64,000 nucleotides of DNA from SXZD01 sp034680345 (GCA_034680345.1 JAXISZ010000005.1:40285-104284), one strand, 5' to 3'. Positions 27,307 through 36,105 are shown, counted from the first letter of the stretch. Made by a program: numbers and translations. Notes: a model not told the origin generated them from the sequence alone.

Positions 27307-27636
27307 ATGAAGAAAAAAACCACAGCCACTTGGCTAGCACTTGTATTAGGCGTATTCGGCATCCACTGGTTTTATTTAAGAAAAAAAAGGGCTTGGATTT
27401 ACCTAGCCCTTTTTCCAATTGCACTTTATATTGGTTTTTTCGATGCCTTGCGCTTAGGTCTTATGGCAGATACAAAATGGAATCGGCTGTTCAACCCTGA
27501 ACACCCTGACACCACACCACAAACCAACTCATTAACCATTATAGGAGTTTGCTTAGCATTAGGGGTAGGGATAACTCTTTTAATGAGCACACTGGCTGTT
27601 ATTTTTCAAATATACTTTGCCGGTTCAATTGCTTAA
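27307..27636 (+). CDS. Small TM2-domain-like membrane protein
   Basis: 109 residues. The N-terminus KKKTTATWLALVLGVFGIHWFYLRKKRAW fits the TM2 domain pattern (helix, GxxGxHxFYL, short turn, helix). A hydrophobic segment at about 29-42 and a longer one at about 76-105 follow. A polar linker (HPDTTPQTN) separates the halves. No function is known for such proteins in proteobacteria. It is divergent from rpsP, about 260 bp away. The sequence after its stop leads into the candidate small RNA. Confidence 0.7.
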   Translation: MKKKTTATWLALVLGVFGIHWFYLRKKRAWIYLALFPIALYIGFFDALRLGLMADTKWNRLFNPEHPDTTPQTNSLTIIGVCLALGVGITLLMSTLAVIFQIYFAGSIA

Positions 27637-27740
27637 AAACCCAAGAATAAACAAAAAATAAAACCAAAACAGAGTACGCACCTTGCAATTTTTTTAAAAA
27701 AATTGGAACCAAATTAAAAGCCGTGACACTAAAACTATGG

Positions 27741-27914
27741 ATGAAGCAACAATATGTAAGCAGGGTCAATCATCCCCCGATGCACACAACCCAATCGTAC
27801 TTACATATTGTTGGAAAGCCTGCAATTGGCTTTCACCGCCATTCAATATCTGAATGGCTAGTCCATGTCTCCTCAAGCCCTTAAAGGCTCGCCACTGGCG
27901 AGCCTTCTTTTTTT
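27741..27914 (+). ncRNA. Candidate structured small RNA with intrinsic terminator
   Basis: Four hairpins follow one another. A: a perfect 14-bp stem 27747-27760/27800-27813, whose 39-nt loop can form inner pairs GGGT/ACCC and CATC/GATG around a CCCC loop. B: GAAAGCC/GGCTTTC (27814-27820/27828-27834). C: GCCATTCA/TGAATGGC (27838-27845/27851-27858). D: the terminator 27884-27906 plus T-run. The unpaired linker between C and D holds TCTCCTC (27868-27874), which could pair with Shine-Dalgarno sequences. The T-run fixes the plus strand. I do not recognise it as 6S, SRP, RNase P or tmRNA. It could also be the structured 3' end of the TM2-like mRNA. Confidence 0.6.
27884..27914 (+). terminator. Strong rho-independent terminator
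   Basis: A 10-bp perfect stem AAGGCTCGCC/GGCGAGCCTT with a 3-nt ACT loop is followed by C and seven T. It ends the candidate small RNA and would also stop read-through from the TM2-like gene. Confidence 0.9.
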
Positions 27915-28020
27915 GTGTATGCGCTCGCCATGGCCAACCTTCTTTTTTTCCTGCTTATGGTCGCTTAAAACAAGCCTTATTTTTTCACAGCTATAAATAT
28001 CAACAGCACAGTTTTTTTTC
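27901..28020 (+). repeat. Tandem degenerate terminator-like T-runs
   Basis: After the strong terminator, similar units recur. AGCCTTC-T7 starts at 27901 and AACCTTC-T7 at 27936, preceded by CTCGCCATGGCC, which mirrors CTCGCCACTGGCG of the first unit. AGCCTTA-T6 starts at 27973, preceded by a GCTT/AAGC mini-hairpin, and a final G-T8 is at 28011. T-runs begin at 27908, 27943, 27980 and 28012, spaced 35, 37 and 32 bp. Only the first has a strong stem. Confidence 0.4.
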
Positions 28021-28248
28021 ATTGCTGTAGATGCGCTATTGGCAAAAAAATTTTTATAGTAACGCTCACCCAACAGCCATTAACAAAAATTTATTTTGTA
28101 CAAGCGTACAACCAAATTATGTATATTTGTACCACTTTCCCCCTAATAAGCACCTCTCCAAAAAGGGGGATGATCAAATAAGTTACCCCAACTGACTGTA
28201 TGATTAAATGCACCTATTACATTCTAAAATAAACCCCATGCAGCAAAC

Positions 28249-29244
28249 CTAAGCATTAAACATCAACTGCTGGACATATCTAGCAACCCCTTGCTCAACA
28301 GAATAAAAATCAGATAAATAACCAGCCGCTCGCAATTGACTTAAATCAGCTTGAGTATAACTCTGATATTTTCCCTTCAATTCCTCAGGAAACACAATAT
28401 ATTCAATAGCTTGCTGGCTAACAGCTTGCTCCAAAGACAACACTGGCAAATTTTGCGCGACCCGAAGGGTATTCAAAACCGTTAATGCCACATCATTAAA
28501 TGTTTGTGCCCGACCAGAGCCAAGATTGTACACCCCTGACGGCCCTGATTTGTCCAAAAAATGCAAATTTACATTAACAACGTCTTCTACAGAAACAAAA
28601 TCACGTTGCTGACATCCACTGTCATAACCATTCCAACCAGAAAAGAGTTTAACCCCACCACCCTGACGAAACTGATTAAAATTATGAAAAGCCACCGATG
28701 CCATTCGGCCCTTGTGCTGCTCACGCATACCATACACATTAAAGTACCTAAAGCCATACACCGGCGCATGTAGCCCTTCCAGTTGACGGCGGCGCAATAT
28801 TTGATCAAATAAAAATTTAGAGTAGCCGTAAACATTTAAAGGCGCTTCAAACTCTCGACGCTCAACAAAACATTGGCTACCACCATACACCGCAGCAGAG
28901 GAAGCATAGAAAAAAGGGATTCGATGCGCCTGTGCATATTCAAATAACTCAAGTGTATAACGGTAGTTATTGTCCATCATATAAGTACCATTTTGCTCCA
29001 TTGTGTCGGAACAGGCACCCTGATGGAATATTGCACTAACCTTACTAAAATCATTGTGTGCTATGCGCTGACGAAAATCATTTTTATCAATGAAATCAGA
29101 AATTTCACAATCCAGTAAGTTTATAAATTTATCTGCTTTAGTTAAATGATCTACCGCCAAAATATCGGTATCACCCCTGTCGTTTAACGCTTTAACCAAA
29201 TTACTACCAATGAAGCCAGCAGCTCCAGTTACAATGATTGTCAT
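28249..29244 (-). CDS. hldD: ADP-L-glycero-D-manno-heptose 6-epimerase
   Basis: A 331-residue short-chain dehydrogenase that inverts C6 of ADP-heptose for the LPS inner core. Start at the ATG at 29244 (MTIIVTGAAGFIGSNLVKAL), with AAGGGG 7 nt upstream; the ten in-frame codons before it are not family-like. The Rossmann GxxGFIG, the ASSAAVYGG strand and the catalytic YGYSK are present, as are the HldD-specific FHQGACSDTME and GMREQHKGRMASV. It is downstream of the heptose kinase gene rfaE1, 69 bp away. Confidence 0.96.
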   Translation of the reverse strand: MTIIVTGAAGFIGSNLVKALNDRGDTDILAVDHLTKADKFINLLDCEISDFIDKNDFRQRIAHNDFSKVSAIFHQGACSDTMEQNGTYMMDNNYRYTLELFEYAQAHRIPFFYASSAAVYGGSQCFVERREFEAPLNVYGYSKFLFDQILRRRQLEGLHAPVYGFRYFNVYGMREQHKGRMASVAFHNFNQFRQGGGVKLFSGWNGYDSGCQQRDFVSVEDVVNVNLHFLDKSGPSGVYNLGSGRAQTFNDVALTVLNTLRVAQNLPVLSLEQAVSQQAIEYIVFPEELKGKYQSYTQADLSQLRAAGYLSDFYSVEQGVARYVQQLMFNA

Positions 29245-29313
29245 TAATAACCCCTTACAAATACAGACCATCAAACCACTTTATTACTACACCTTTTTGA
29301 GGTCTGATAAATA

Positions 29314-30249
29314 TTACATCGCTTCAAACAACTCTTTTAGACTGATCACCGCAGTACCCAACTTACCAACCACTACACCAGCAGCACGATTTGCAAGATA
29401 AGCCGCCTGCTCAATAGACACCCCACAAGCCAAACCCACAGCTAAAGTGGCGATTACCGTATCACCAGCACCGGAAACATCGAAAACCTCTCGCGCCTGC
29501 GCGCTAAAGTGCTGCTCTCCTGTTTCACCATATAAAGTCATACCCTCTTCAGAACGGGTCAAAAGTAAATAATTTAATTTAAATTGTTCACGCAAGGCAT
29601 TAGCTCGCTGCCTTAAATCCGACTCATCGGCCCATAAACCAACTACCTGACGCAATTCTGCACGATTAGGGGTAATAACGTTAGCGCCAGCGTACTTATG
29701 GTAAGTGTCCCCCTTGGGATCCACCAAAACAAATTTACCTGCTTTTTTTGCAAGGTCTATCATTTGCGCTACATGCGCCAACCCACCCTTGCCATAATCA
29801 GAGAATAAAACCACATTAAATTGCGGCAAAATACTGGAAAATTGGTCTAAATTTTCCAATAAAACATCCCGTGAAGGCGGCTTTTCAAAATCAATCCGCA
29901 ATAACTGCTGCTGACGACCCAATACGCGCAGTTTAATAGTAGTTGGACTTTGGGCATCGCGAACCACATGCGTTTGTACACCAGCCTGATGCAAAAGCTT
30001 TAAAACTTGTTCGCCAGGTTCATCGTGGCCTAGTACGCCCATGATGGCAACACTCGCCCCTAAAGCCGCTGCATTCCTTGCCACATTTGCAGCCCCACCT
30101 AAACGTTCATCATGATTGTCAACCAAAACCACAGGAACAGGAGCTTCTGGAGAAATACGATTCACCTCCCCAAACCAATAGCGATCCAACATCAAATCAC
30201 CAACAACCAGAATGCGTGCTTTTTTTAATTGTTCTTGACTGATCAACAT
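29314..30249 (-). CDS. rfaE1: D-glycero-beta-D-manno-heptose-7-phosphate kinase
   Basis: A 311-residue PfkB-family sugar kinase that phosphorylates heptose-7-phosphate at C1 for LPS core synthesis. Motifs: VVGDLMLDRYWFGEVNRISPEAPVPVV, GGAANVARNAAALGA, PNRAEL, and the catalytic DVSGAGDTVIATLA. Only the kinase domain is present. The adenylyltransferase half found fused in E. coli HldE is missing, as is usual in betaproteobacteria where it is a separate gene (not in this window). It lies between lapB and hldD on the same strand. Confidence 0.94.
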   Translation of the reverse strand: MLISQEQLKKARILVVGDLMLDRYWFGEVNRISPEAPVPVVLVDNHDERLGGAANVARNAAALGASVAIMGVLGHDEPGEQVLKLLHQAGVQTHVVRDAQSPTTIKLRVLGRQQQLLRIDFEKPPSRDVLLENLDQFSSILPQFNVVLFSDYGKGGLAHVAQMIDLAKKAGKFVLVDPKGDTYHKYAGANVITPNRAELRQVVGLWADESDLRQRANALREQFKLNYLLLTRSEEGMTLYGETGEQHFSAQAREVFDVSGAGDTVIATLAVGLACGVSIEQAAYLANRAAGVVVGKLGTAVISLKELFEAM

Positions 30250-30306
30250 GATTATTTTTTTAGCCCAAAAAAGCTCAATAATTTATCGGAAAAAAACCAA
30301 AACAAC

Positions 30307-31503
30307 TCAAGCGGAACGCTCAGTAATCGGATAAAAATCCAACTCTTCAACTCGCCGTGGAACCATAGCGTCCCATTTCGCACAACCTGGACATTGCCAA
30401 TAAAAATGCTTAGCCTGAAAACCACACGCATGGCATCTAAATCGCCCTAAACGATTGGTATGGCGAGACATCAGTTCCCGTATCAAACCGATGTCTTGTT
30501 TTTTTTCTTCATCGTGTGTTTGTAATAATTGCACCTCAAGTAACCGATCCAATCCCAACAAACTGGGCATGCCCTGTATAGCCTGGCGAAACCGCATATA
30601 AGCATAATCAACACTACGGTACTGCATCAACGCAAGCAACCAAACTTTTAATAAATCAATTGAAGGGTATTGAGTACAATATCGTTCCAAGGCATGCAAA
30701 CCTTCTTCAATTTCGCCCTTTAACTCATAAGCTTTCCAAAGATTTTCCCCAACCAAAGGTAAATACCATGGGTTTTGCTGCTCTGCATGTCGCCAGTGTA
30801 CAATCGCATCATCTAAATGGCCTTGATCCAAAGCCAATTGACCCAACAACAATGAGGCTCGCACACTATCGGGTTGTACACGCAACGCCTCTTTCAAAAA
30901 TGACTGCGCCTGCTCAGATTGCTTTTCTTGTATGCACTGCTGGGCTAATTCACAATAAAAATGCGCCAAATTTTGTAAAGGAATTGGGGCATTTAGTTTG
31001 CACAAAACACCGGCCTGAGCAATTGCCTGCGCCCAATTCTTTTCCAATTCATACAAAGCCAACAACTGTAATGCCGCTTTTTCTGCACAAAATGTATTTT
31101 CAAGACTCTTAAAAGCAGTCTCAGCTCGATCTAAAATACCAGCTCGAAGAAAATCAACACCCAACTCATAAGCAACTTGGTGGCGTTGATGATTATTTAA
31201 ATCTGAACGCTCATGCAAAAACTGGTGAAGCCGTATTGCGCGGTCAATTTCCCCACGTTTTCGAAATAGGTTGGCCAAAGCAAAATGCAGTTCTGCTGTC
31301 TCTGTGTCAATTTGCGCAACCTCAAGAAAAGCATCAACAGCTCGATCAGGTTGCTCACTGAGCAAAAAATTAACGCCCTTGAAATATGATTTCGGCATTA
31401 TCCTGGCTTCAACAAGACCCTGACGGTAATCAATGCGGGCAGCCCACCACCCCAGCGCAAACAATAACGGAAGAGAAAGTAACCACCAAAATTCAAATTC
31501 CAT
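30307..31503 (-). CDS. lapB: LPS assembly protein B (TPR and rubredoxin-type)
   Basis: A 398-residue inner-membrane-anchored adaptor (YciM) that controls LpxC turnover and LPS synthesis with FtsH. An N-terminal helix (FWWLLSLPLLFALGWWAA) anchors it. About nine TPR-like helical pairs follow (about 40-340, e.g. AELHFALANLFRKRGEIDRA). The C-terminal zinc ribbon CHACGF..YWQCPGC is the required rubredoxin-like domain. It overlaps the end of lapA by 11 bases. Downstream are rfaE1 and hldD, also in LPS synthesis, so this part of the operon is functionally coherent. Confidence 0.95.
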   Translation of the reverse strand: MEFEFWWLLSLPLLFALGWWAARIDYRQGLVEARIMPKSYFKGVNFLLSEQPDRAVDAFLEVAQIDTETAELHFALANLFRKRGEIDRAIRLHQFLHERSDLNNHQRHQVAYELGVDFLRAGILDRAETAFKSLENTFCAEKAALQLLALYELEKNWAQAIAQAGVLCKLNAPIPLQNLAHFYCELAQQCIQEKQSEQAQSFLKEALRVQPDSVRASLLLGQLALDQGHLDDAIVHWRHAEQQNPWYLPLVGENLWKAYELKGEIEEGLHALERYCTQYPSIDLLKVWLLALMQYRSVDYAYMRFRQAIQGMPSLLGLDRLLEVQLLQTHDEEKKQDIGLIRELMSRHTNRLGRFRCHACGFQAKHFYWQCPGCAKWDAMVPRRVEELDFYPITERSA

Positions 31504-31768
31504 GATCTGTTATTTTGCTATTTGACGTTGATGAGCTCAGTTCAGATTTCTCAGCTTCCAATCGGCGCAAACGCAAAATGGCTGGTAACATTATCAGCCA
31601 AGTCAACGCCACAGCCCCAATAAATGTTAACAAAAGCACAATAATAAGAGGTGCCTTCAAAGCATAACCGGGTAAAACCTCAACCACTACCGCTTGTGTA
31701 TTGCGCAGAGAGAAACTAAGAATCAAAAAAAAAATTAGAAAACGAAACAGCCAACGCAGGGCTCTCAC
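31493..31768 (-). CDS. lapA: LPS assembly protein A (DUF1049)
   Basis: A 91-residue membrane protein with two hydrophobic segments (about 5-25, FRFLIFFLILSFSLRN; about 37-64) and a charged coiled C-terminus (RLRRLEAEKSEL), as in LapA/YciS. The start is GTG at 31768, sharing a base with the ihfB stop (TAGTG), so translation is coupled. It overlaps lapB, its known partner. Confidence 0.9.
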   Translation of the reverse strand: MRALRWLFRFLIFFLILSFSLRNTQAVVVEVLPGYALKAPLIIVLLLTFIGAVALTWLIMLPAILRLRRLEAEKSELSSSTSNSKITDHGI

Positions 31769-32094
31769 TAATCGTCCCCAATCTCCAATGAGTCTACTAG
31801 AGGGTAACGACCTGCCGACTGATCTACACGATCACGCAGCTCTTTACCAGGCTTAAAATGTGGAACTACTTTTTTTGGCACTAAAACCCGCTCACCAGAC
31901 TTAGGATTTCTACCAATACGCGGCAATCTTGAAGTCAAAGAAAAACTTCCAAACCCACGGATTTCAATGCGTTTACCTTTAGACAAAGCATCAGACATTG
32001 AGTCTAAAACGGTTTTAACAGCAAAATCAGTATCTTTAAGCGGAAACTTAGGAAAACGCTCAGACAATACCGCAATTAATTCAGAACGGGTCAT
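31768..32094 (-). CDS. ihfB: Integration host factor beta subunit
   Basis: A 108-residue HU/IHF-family DNA-bending protein. It begins MTRSELIAVLSERFPKFPLKDTDFAVKTVLD. The beta-arm GFGSFSLTSRLPRIGRNPKSGERV has the intercalating Pro (RNPKSG), and VPHFKPGKELRDRV follows. A 15-residue tail after the core resembles those of other betaproteobacteria. It lies between rpsA and lapA, the conserved order. A long hairpin at 32179-32236 separates it from rpsA. Confidence 0.95.
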   Translation of the reverse strand: MTRSELIAVLSERFPKFPLKDTDFAVKTVLDSMSDALSKGKRIEIRGFGSFSLTSRLPRIGRNPKSGERVLVPKKVVPHFKPGKELRDRVDQSAGRYPLVDSLEIGDD

Positions 32095-32178
32095 ACACTT
32101 ATCCGCAAAAAAAACTCTATTCTAATTAGCAATAAAACAACTTATCACTTCAAACTAAAAACCCAAATAAGGCTTAAC

Positions 32179-32236
32179 CAGCTGCTTAATCGCTTGACAA
32201 ATTATGTTCGAATGTTCAACGCGTATTAAGCAACTG
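32179..32236 (-). promoter_or_regulatory. Long inverted repeat between rpsA and ihfB
   Basis: CAGTTGCTTAAT (complement of 32225-32236) pairs with ATTAAGCAGCTG (complement of 32179-32190), 12 bp with one G-T pair and a loop of about 34 nt, in the 175-bp gap. No long T-run follows immediately, so it is not a classical terminator. It may modulate read-through or processing between rpsA and ihfB. Confidence 0.4.
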
Positions 32237-32269
32237 ATTGTCACCCTGTTATTGGCTAACTACTGGCCC

Positions 32270-33979
32270 CTAGCTATTACCCAACTTAGCCTTCAATAAA
32301 GCACCAAGGTTGGTTGTACCACTAGCCGCTGTGTTTTCAGAAGCCATGCGTTTCATGGTTTCATCAACATCAGCCTGATCTTTAGCCTTAATAGAAAGGT
32401 TGATACTACGCGCTTTACGATCAACATTAAGCACTATTGCAGTGACTGAATCACCCTCTTTAAGAAGGTTGCGCGCATCTTCAACCCGGTTAGCAGCCAA
32501 TTCAGAGGCTCGCAAATAAGCTTCCACATCATCACCCAAGGAAATAACAGCACCCTTAGCATCAACTGATTTAACCGTTCCTGTGACCATTGCGCCTTTG
32601 TCATTGCTGGAGACAAAAACTGTAAATGGGTCACCAGATAATTGCTTAACACCTAAAGAAATGCGCTCACGCTCAACATCGATAGCAAGCACTAAGGCTT
32701 CAACTTCATCACCTTTTTTGAAACGGCGAACGGCTTCCTCACCAGTTTCATTCCAAGACAGGTCAGACAAATGAACTAAACCGTCAATTCCGCCAGGCAA
32801 ACCAATGAAAACACCAAAGTCAGTAATTGATTTAATAGCACCGCGAACCTTGTCACCTTTTTTCTGGGTAGTAGAAAACTCCTCCCACGGATTGGCTTTA
32901 CACTGTTTCATCCCTAGGCTAATGCGACGACGCTCTTCATCAATCTCAAGCACCATCACCTCAACTTCATCACCCAAGGTAACAACCTTCTTAGGATCAA
33001 CGTTTTTATTGGTCCAATCCATCTCGGAGACGTGAACTAGACCCTCAATACCCTGCTCAACCTCTACAAATGAACCGTAGTCAGTAATATTCGTAACTTT
33101 ACCAAACAAACGGGTATCACGTGGATAACGGCGTGCTAAACCAACCCAAGGATCATCACCTAACTGTTTAACACCCAAGGAGACACGGTTTTTGTCTTGA
33201 TCAAATTTAAGGACTTTAGCAGTGATTTCTTGACCAACAGTAAGCACCTCCGACGGATGACGAACACGACGCCATGCCAAATCCGTAATATGCAACAGAC
33301 CATCAATACCGCCCAAGTCAACAAACGCACCATAATCTGTAATATTCTTAATGGTACCCTTAACAACGGAACCTTCAGCCAAGGTATCAAGTAACTTCTG
33401 ACGCTCTTCGCCCATATTGGCCTCAACCACTGCACGACGAGACAACACAACATTGTTACGTTTACGATCAAGCTTAATCACTTTAAACTCTAAGGTCTTG
33501 CCTTCAAACGGGGACGTATCTTTGATTGGTCTGACATCCACCAAAGAACCTGGCAAAAACGCACGAATGCTGTTTACCATGACAGTCAAACCACCCTTGA
33601 CCTTACCAGTGATTGTTCCAACCACCATTTCGCCGCTTTCAAGCGCTGTTTCCAGCTGCAACCAAGCTGCCAAACGCTTGGCCTTATCGCGCGACAAGCG
33701 TGTTTCACCATACCCATCTTCAAGAGCTTCAATCGCAACAGAAATAAAGTCACCTGCACTGACCTCTACTTCGCCTTGGTCATTTTTAAATTCATCCAAG
33801 GGAATAAAGCTTTCAGATTTTAAACCGGCGTTTACAACAACAAAGTTGTAGTCAATGCGAACAACTTCAGCGGTGATCACTTCACCGGATCGCATTTCTT
33901 GCTTAGATAAGCTTTCTTCAAATAATGAGGCAAAACTTTCAGTGGGGAGTTCTAATAAATTGGCTGACATAAATACCAT
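32270..33979 (-). CDS. rpsA: 30S ribosomal protein S1
   Basis: About 569 residues with six S1 RNA-binding repeats, each recognisable by a G.I..ITDYGAFVDLGGIDGLLHI-type core, at roughly 38-100, 122-180, 207-275, 292-362, 379-449 and 466-535. The N-terminus ESFASLFEESLSKQEMRSGEVITAEVV is standard. I choose the ATG at 33979 because AAGGTG lies 9 nt before it. The ATG at 33970 is also possible, and the GTG at 33991 is less likely. It lies between cmk and ihfB, the conserved order. Confidence 0.96.
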   Translation of the reverse strand: MVFMSANLLELPTESFASLFEESLSKQEMRSGEVITAEVVRIDYNFVVVNAGLKSESFIPLDEFKNDQGEVEVSAGDFISVAIEALEDGYGETRLSRDKAKRLAAWLQLETALESGEMVVGTITGKVKGGLTVMVNSIRAFLPGSLVDVRPIKDTSPFEGKTLEFKVIKLDRKRNNVVLSRRAVVEANMGEERQKLLDTLAEGSVVKGTIKNITDYGAFVDLGGIDGLLHITDLAWRRVRHPSEVLTVGQEITAKVLKFDQDKNRVSLGVKQLGDDPWVGLARRYPRDTRLFGKVTNITDYGSFVEVEQGIEGLVHVSEMDWTNKNVDPKKVVTLGDEVEVMVLEIDEERRRISLGMKQCKANPWEEFSTTQKKGDKVRGAIKSITDFGVFIGLPGGIDGLVHLSDLSWNETGEEAVRRFKKGDEVEALVLAIDVERERISLGVKQLSGDPFTVFVSSNDKGAMVTGTVKSVDAKGAVISLGDDVEAYLRASELAANRVEDARNLLKEGDSVTAIVLNVDRKARSINLSIKAKDQADVDETMKRMASENTAASGTTNLGALLKAKLGNS

Positions 33980-34114
33980 TAATATACGCACCTTAACAAA
34001 AAACTTGTTAGGTTGGTGTTAAAAGTTAATAACCTATTGGCAAAAACTGCAAATTAAAAATTGCAAATAGGGCGCTTGTGTTCGAAAAAATTTTTACTTA
34101 GTAGCAGTTAGAAC

Positions 34115-34789
34115 TTAACTGAGTTGAAATTGACCGGTATACAAACTGTACACACAATCAACAATTTCTTCGATGCTCATCAAGGTACTATCTAGCACCT
34201 GTGACTGTGCCGTTGGCTTCAAAGGAGCAGCAAGCCGATTAACATCACGGTGATCGCGCTCTTCTAAATCTGCCAACAAGTGTTCGAATTTAACAGAATT
34301 TCCTTTTTCCAACAACTGTTTGTATCGGCGCTGAGCGCGCACTTGAACCTCAGCAGTTAAAAAAACTTTTACACAAGCATCAGGAAACACCACTGTGGCC
34401 ATATCTCGGCCATCAGCAACCAAGCCTGGGGCTCGGGCAAACCCGCGTTGTTTTTGCAATAAAGCAGCTCTTACAGGGGCGTGAACAGCAATTTTTGAAG
34501 CTCCCTGACCCACAAGCTCGGAACGAATTGCCGCTGTTACATCTTTACCATTTAAATACACCTGATCGTTCTGAAACAATAAATCTAGATGGCCAGCTAA
34601 TGCAGCCACCGCTAAGGCATCTTCTAAATTCACCTCAGCATGAATGGCTGCCAAAGCAGTCACACGATAAATTGCCCCACTGTCAAGGTAATGAAACCCC
34701 AGCCGCCCCGCCAACAAGGCCGCCACAGTACCCTTACCCGAAGCAGTTGGCCCATCTATGGCAATGACAGGGTGTTGTCCCACCATCAT
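34115..34789 (-). CDS. cmk: Cytidylate kinase
   Basis: A 224-residue P-loop kinase converting CMP/dCMP to diphosphates. Walker A is IAIDGPTASGKGTVAALL, followed by FHYLDSGAIYRVTALAA. VADGRDMATVVFPDA and the lid RAQRRYKQLLEKG, DLEERDHRDVNR are all family-typical. It overlaps the aroA stop in ATGA. The aroA-cmk-rpsA order is conserved across proteobacteria. Confidence 0.96.
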   Translation of the reverse strand: MMVGQHPVIAIDGPTASGKGTVAALLAGRLGFHYLDSGAIYRVTALAAIHAEVNLEDALAVAALAGHLDLLFQNDQVYLNGKDVTAAIRSELVGQGASKIAVHAPVRAALLQKQRGFARAPGLVADGRDMATVVFPDACVKVFLTAEVQVRAQRRYKQLLEKGNSVKFEHLLADLEERDHRDVNRLAAPLKPTAQSQVLDSTLMSIEEIVDCVYSLYTGQFQLS

Positions 34790-36105
34790 GCTTGCACCGT
34801 CAAATCCATACCCAATTGCTGTGCCAATTCAACAAAATTAGGAAATGAAGTAGCAACATTTTTGCAGTCGTTAATTTCCATGGGCGTTGCCGCACGCAAG
34901 GACGCAACAGCAAAAGACATGGCTATTCGATGATCCCCATGCGATTGAATAATTGCTCCACTATAACGCGGTCCCTCTTGTTGACCCCCGCCCTGAATCA
35001 CCATACCGTCTGCAGTTGGTTTTACGTCAATACCACAAGCCCGCATACCATCAGCCATTACAGCAATTCGATCAGACTCCTTAACACGAAGCTCCTCTGC
35101 GCCGGTTAAAATTGTGGAGCCTTTTGCATTGGCTGCAGCAACAAACAACACAGGAAACTCATCAATAGCCAAAGGCACCAACGCCTGAGGTATTTCAATT
35201 CCTTGAAGTTGCGCAGCCCGAACCCGAATGTCAGCCACAGGCTCACCACCGACTTGGCGAATATTAAACAAAGTGATGTCTGCCCCCATCAATTTTAAAA
35301 TCTCAATAACACCTGTTCGCGTAGGGTTGATGCCGACGTGCTGCAGCGTGACATCAGCTTGCTCTGCAATGGTGGCAGCCACCATAAAAAAAGCAGCAGA
35401 AGAAATATCTGACGGCACATCAATTGCGCAAGCTTGCAAAGCTTGGCCACCTTGAATGCTGACTTTTGAACCCTGTATTTGCACATCAACGCCAAACCCT
35501 CGCAACATCCGCTCAGTATGATCTCGAGTGGGTGCCAGTTCTGTCACCGTAGTGACACCCCGAGCATACAAACCAGCCAATAAAATACAAGACTTAACCT
35601 GAGCTGAAGCCATAGGCAACTCATAATCAATAGATTGCAACCCTTTAACAGCATGAATACGCAAGGGGGGACGCTCTGCTTGCGCAGTTGTTAATTGTGC
35701 TCCCATCAGCTCCAAAGGCAAAGTCACCCGACGCATAGGCCGTTTACTCAAACTTTCATCTCCCACAAGATCACAATCAAAACCCTGACCCGCTAGTAAT
35801 CCTGCAATCAACCGCATTGACGTACCCGAATTACCACAATCCAGAGAAGAGTTTGGCCGCTTCAAGCCATCACGACCTACACCATAGACTGTCACTCGTC
35901 CCGCCACAGGGCCGTCAATACGAACACCCAACGCACGGAATGCGTTCATAGTGGACAAAGCATCTTCACCTTCCAAAAAACCTTCAATATGCGTGACACC
36001 TTGAGCAATTGAACCCAACATAATTGAACGGTGAGAAATAGACTTATCACCAGGAACCCGAATTGTTCCCTTTAAATGCTTAACCGATTGAACAAGATAG
36101 CGCAT
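34786..36105 (-). CDS. aroA: 3-phosphoshikimate 1-carboxyvinyltransferase (EPSP synthase)
   Basis: About 439 residues, the penultimate shikimate-pathway step. Motifs: GTIRVPGDKSISHRSIMLGS, LDCGNSGTSMRLIAGLLAGQ, DESLSKRPMRR, and in the second lobe ELRVKESDRIAVMADGMRACG and HGDHRIAMSFAVA. The first in-frame start is TTG at 36123. I choose the ATG at 36105, which is closer to the family N-terminus. Neither has a strong Shine-Dalgarno. It is normally co-transcribed with tyrA, but here 458 bp containing a plus-strand gene separate them. Confidence 0.95.
   Translation of the reverse strand: MRYLVQSVKHLKGTIRVPGDKSISHRSIMLGSIAQGVTHIEGFLEGEDALSTMNAFRALGVRIDGPVAGRVTVYGVGRDGLKRPNSSLDCGNSGTSMRLIAGLLAGQGFDCDLVGDESLSKRPMRRVTLPLELMGAQLTTAQAERPPLRIHAVKGLQSIDYELPMASAQVKSCILLAGLYARGVTTVTELAPTRDHTERMLRGFGVDVQIQGSKVSIQGGQALQACAIDVPSDISSAAFFMVAATIAEQADVTLQHVGINPTRTGVIEILKLMGADITLFNIRQVGGEPVADIRVRAAQLQGIEIPQALVPLAIDEFPVLFVAAANAKGSTILTGAEELRVKESDRIAVMADGMRACGIDVKPTADGMVIQGGGQQEGPRYSGAIIQSHGDHRIAMSFAVASLRAATPMEINDCKNVATSFPNFVELAQQLGMDLTVQA

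Larger units (their letters stand above)
27637..28248. other. Gene-free stretch between TM2-like gene and hldD
   Basis: About 610 bp between convergent genes without a credible protein. It contains the candidate structured RNA (27741-27914), a series of repeated T-runs after it (to 28020), and about 230 bp of AT-rich sequence. The latter includes a CCCCC/GGGGG pair near 28140-28170 that has no U-tract. Confidence 0.7.

Noticed and set aside
27873..28073. A 66-residue minus-strand open frame opposite the small-RNA terminator
   Set aside because: It opens at a TTG, has no Shine-Dalgarno, is rich in Lys from reading T-runs backwards and overlaps the terminator stem.
28138..28172. CCCCC..GGGGG inverted repeat upstream of the hldD end
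   Set aside because: Short stem, long loop, and no U-tract on either strand; probably chance in AT-rich sequence.
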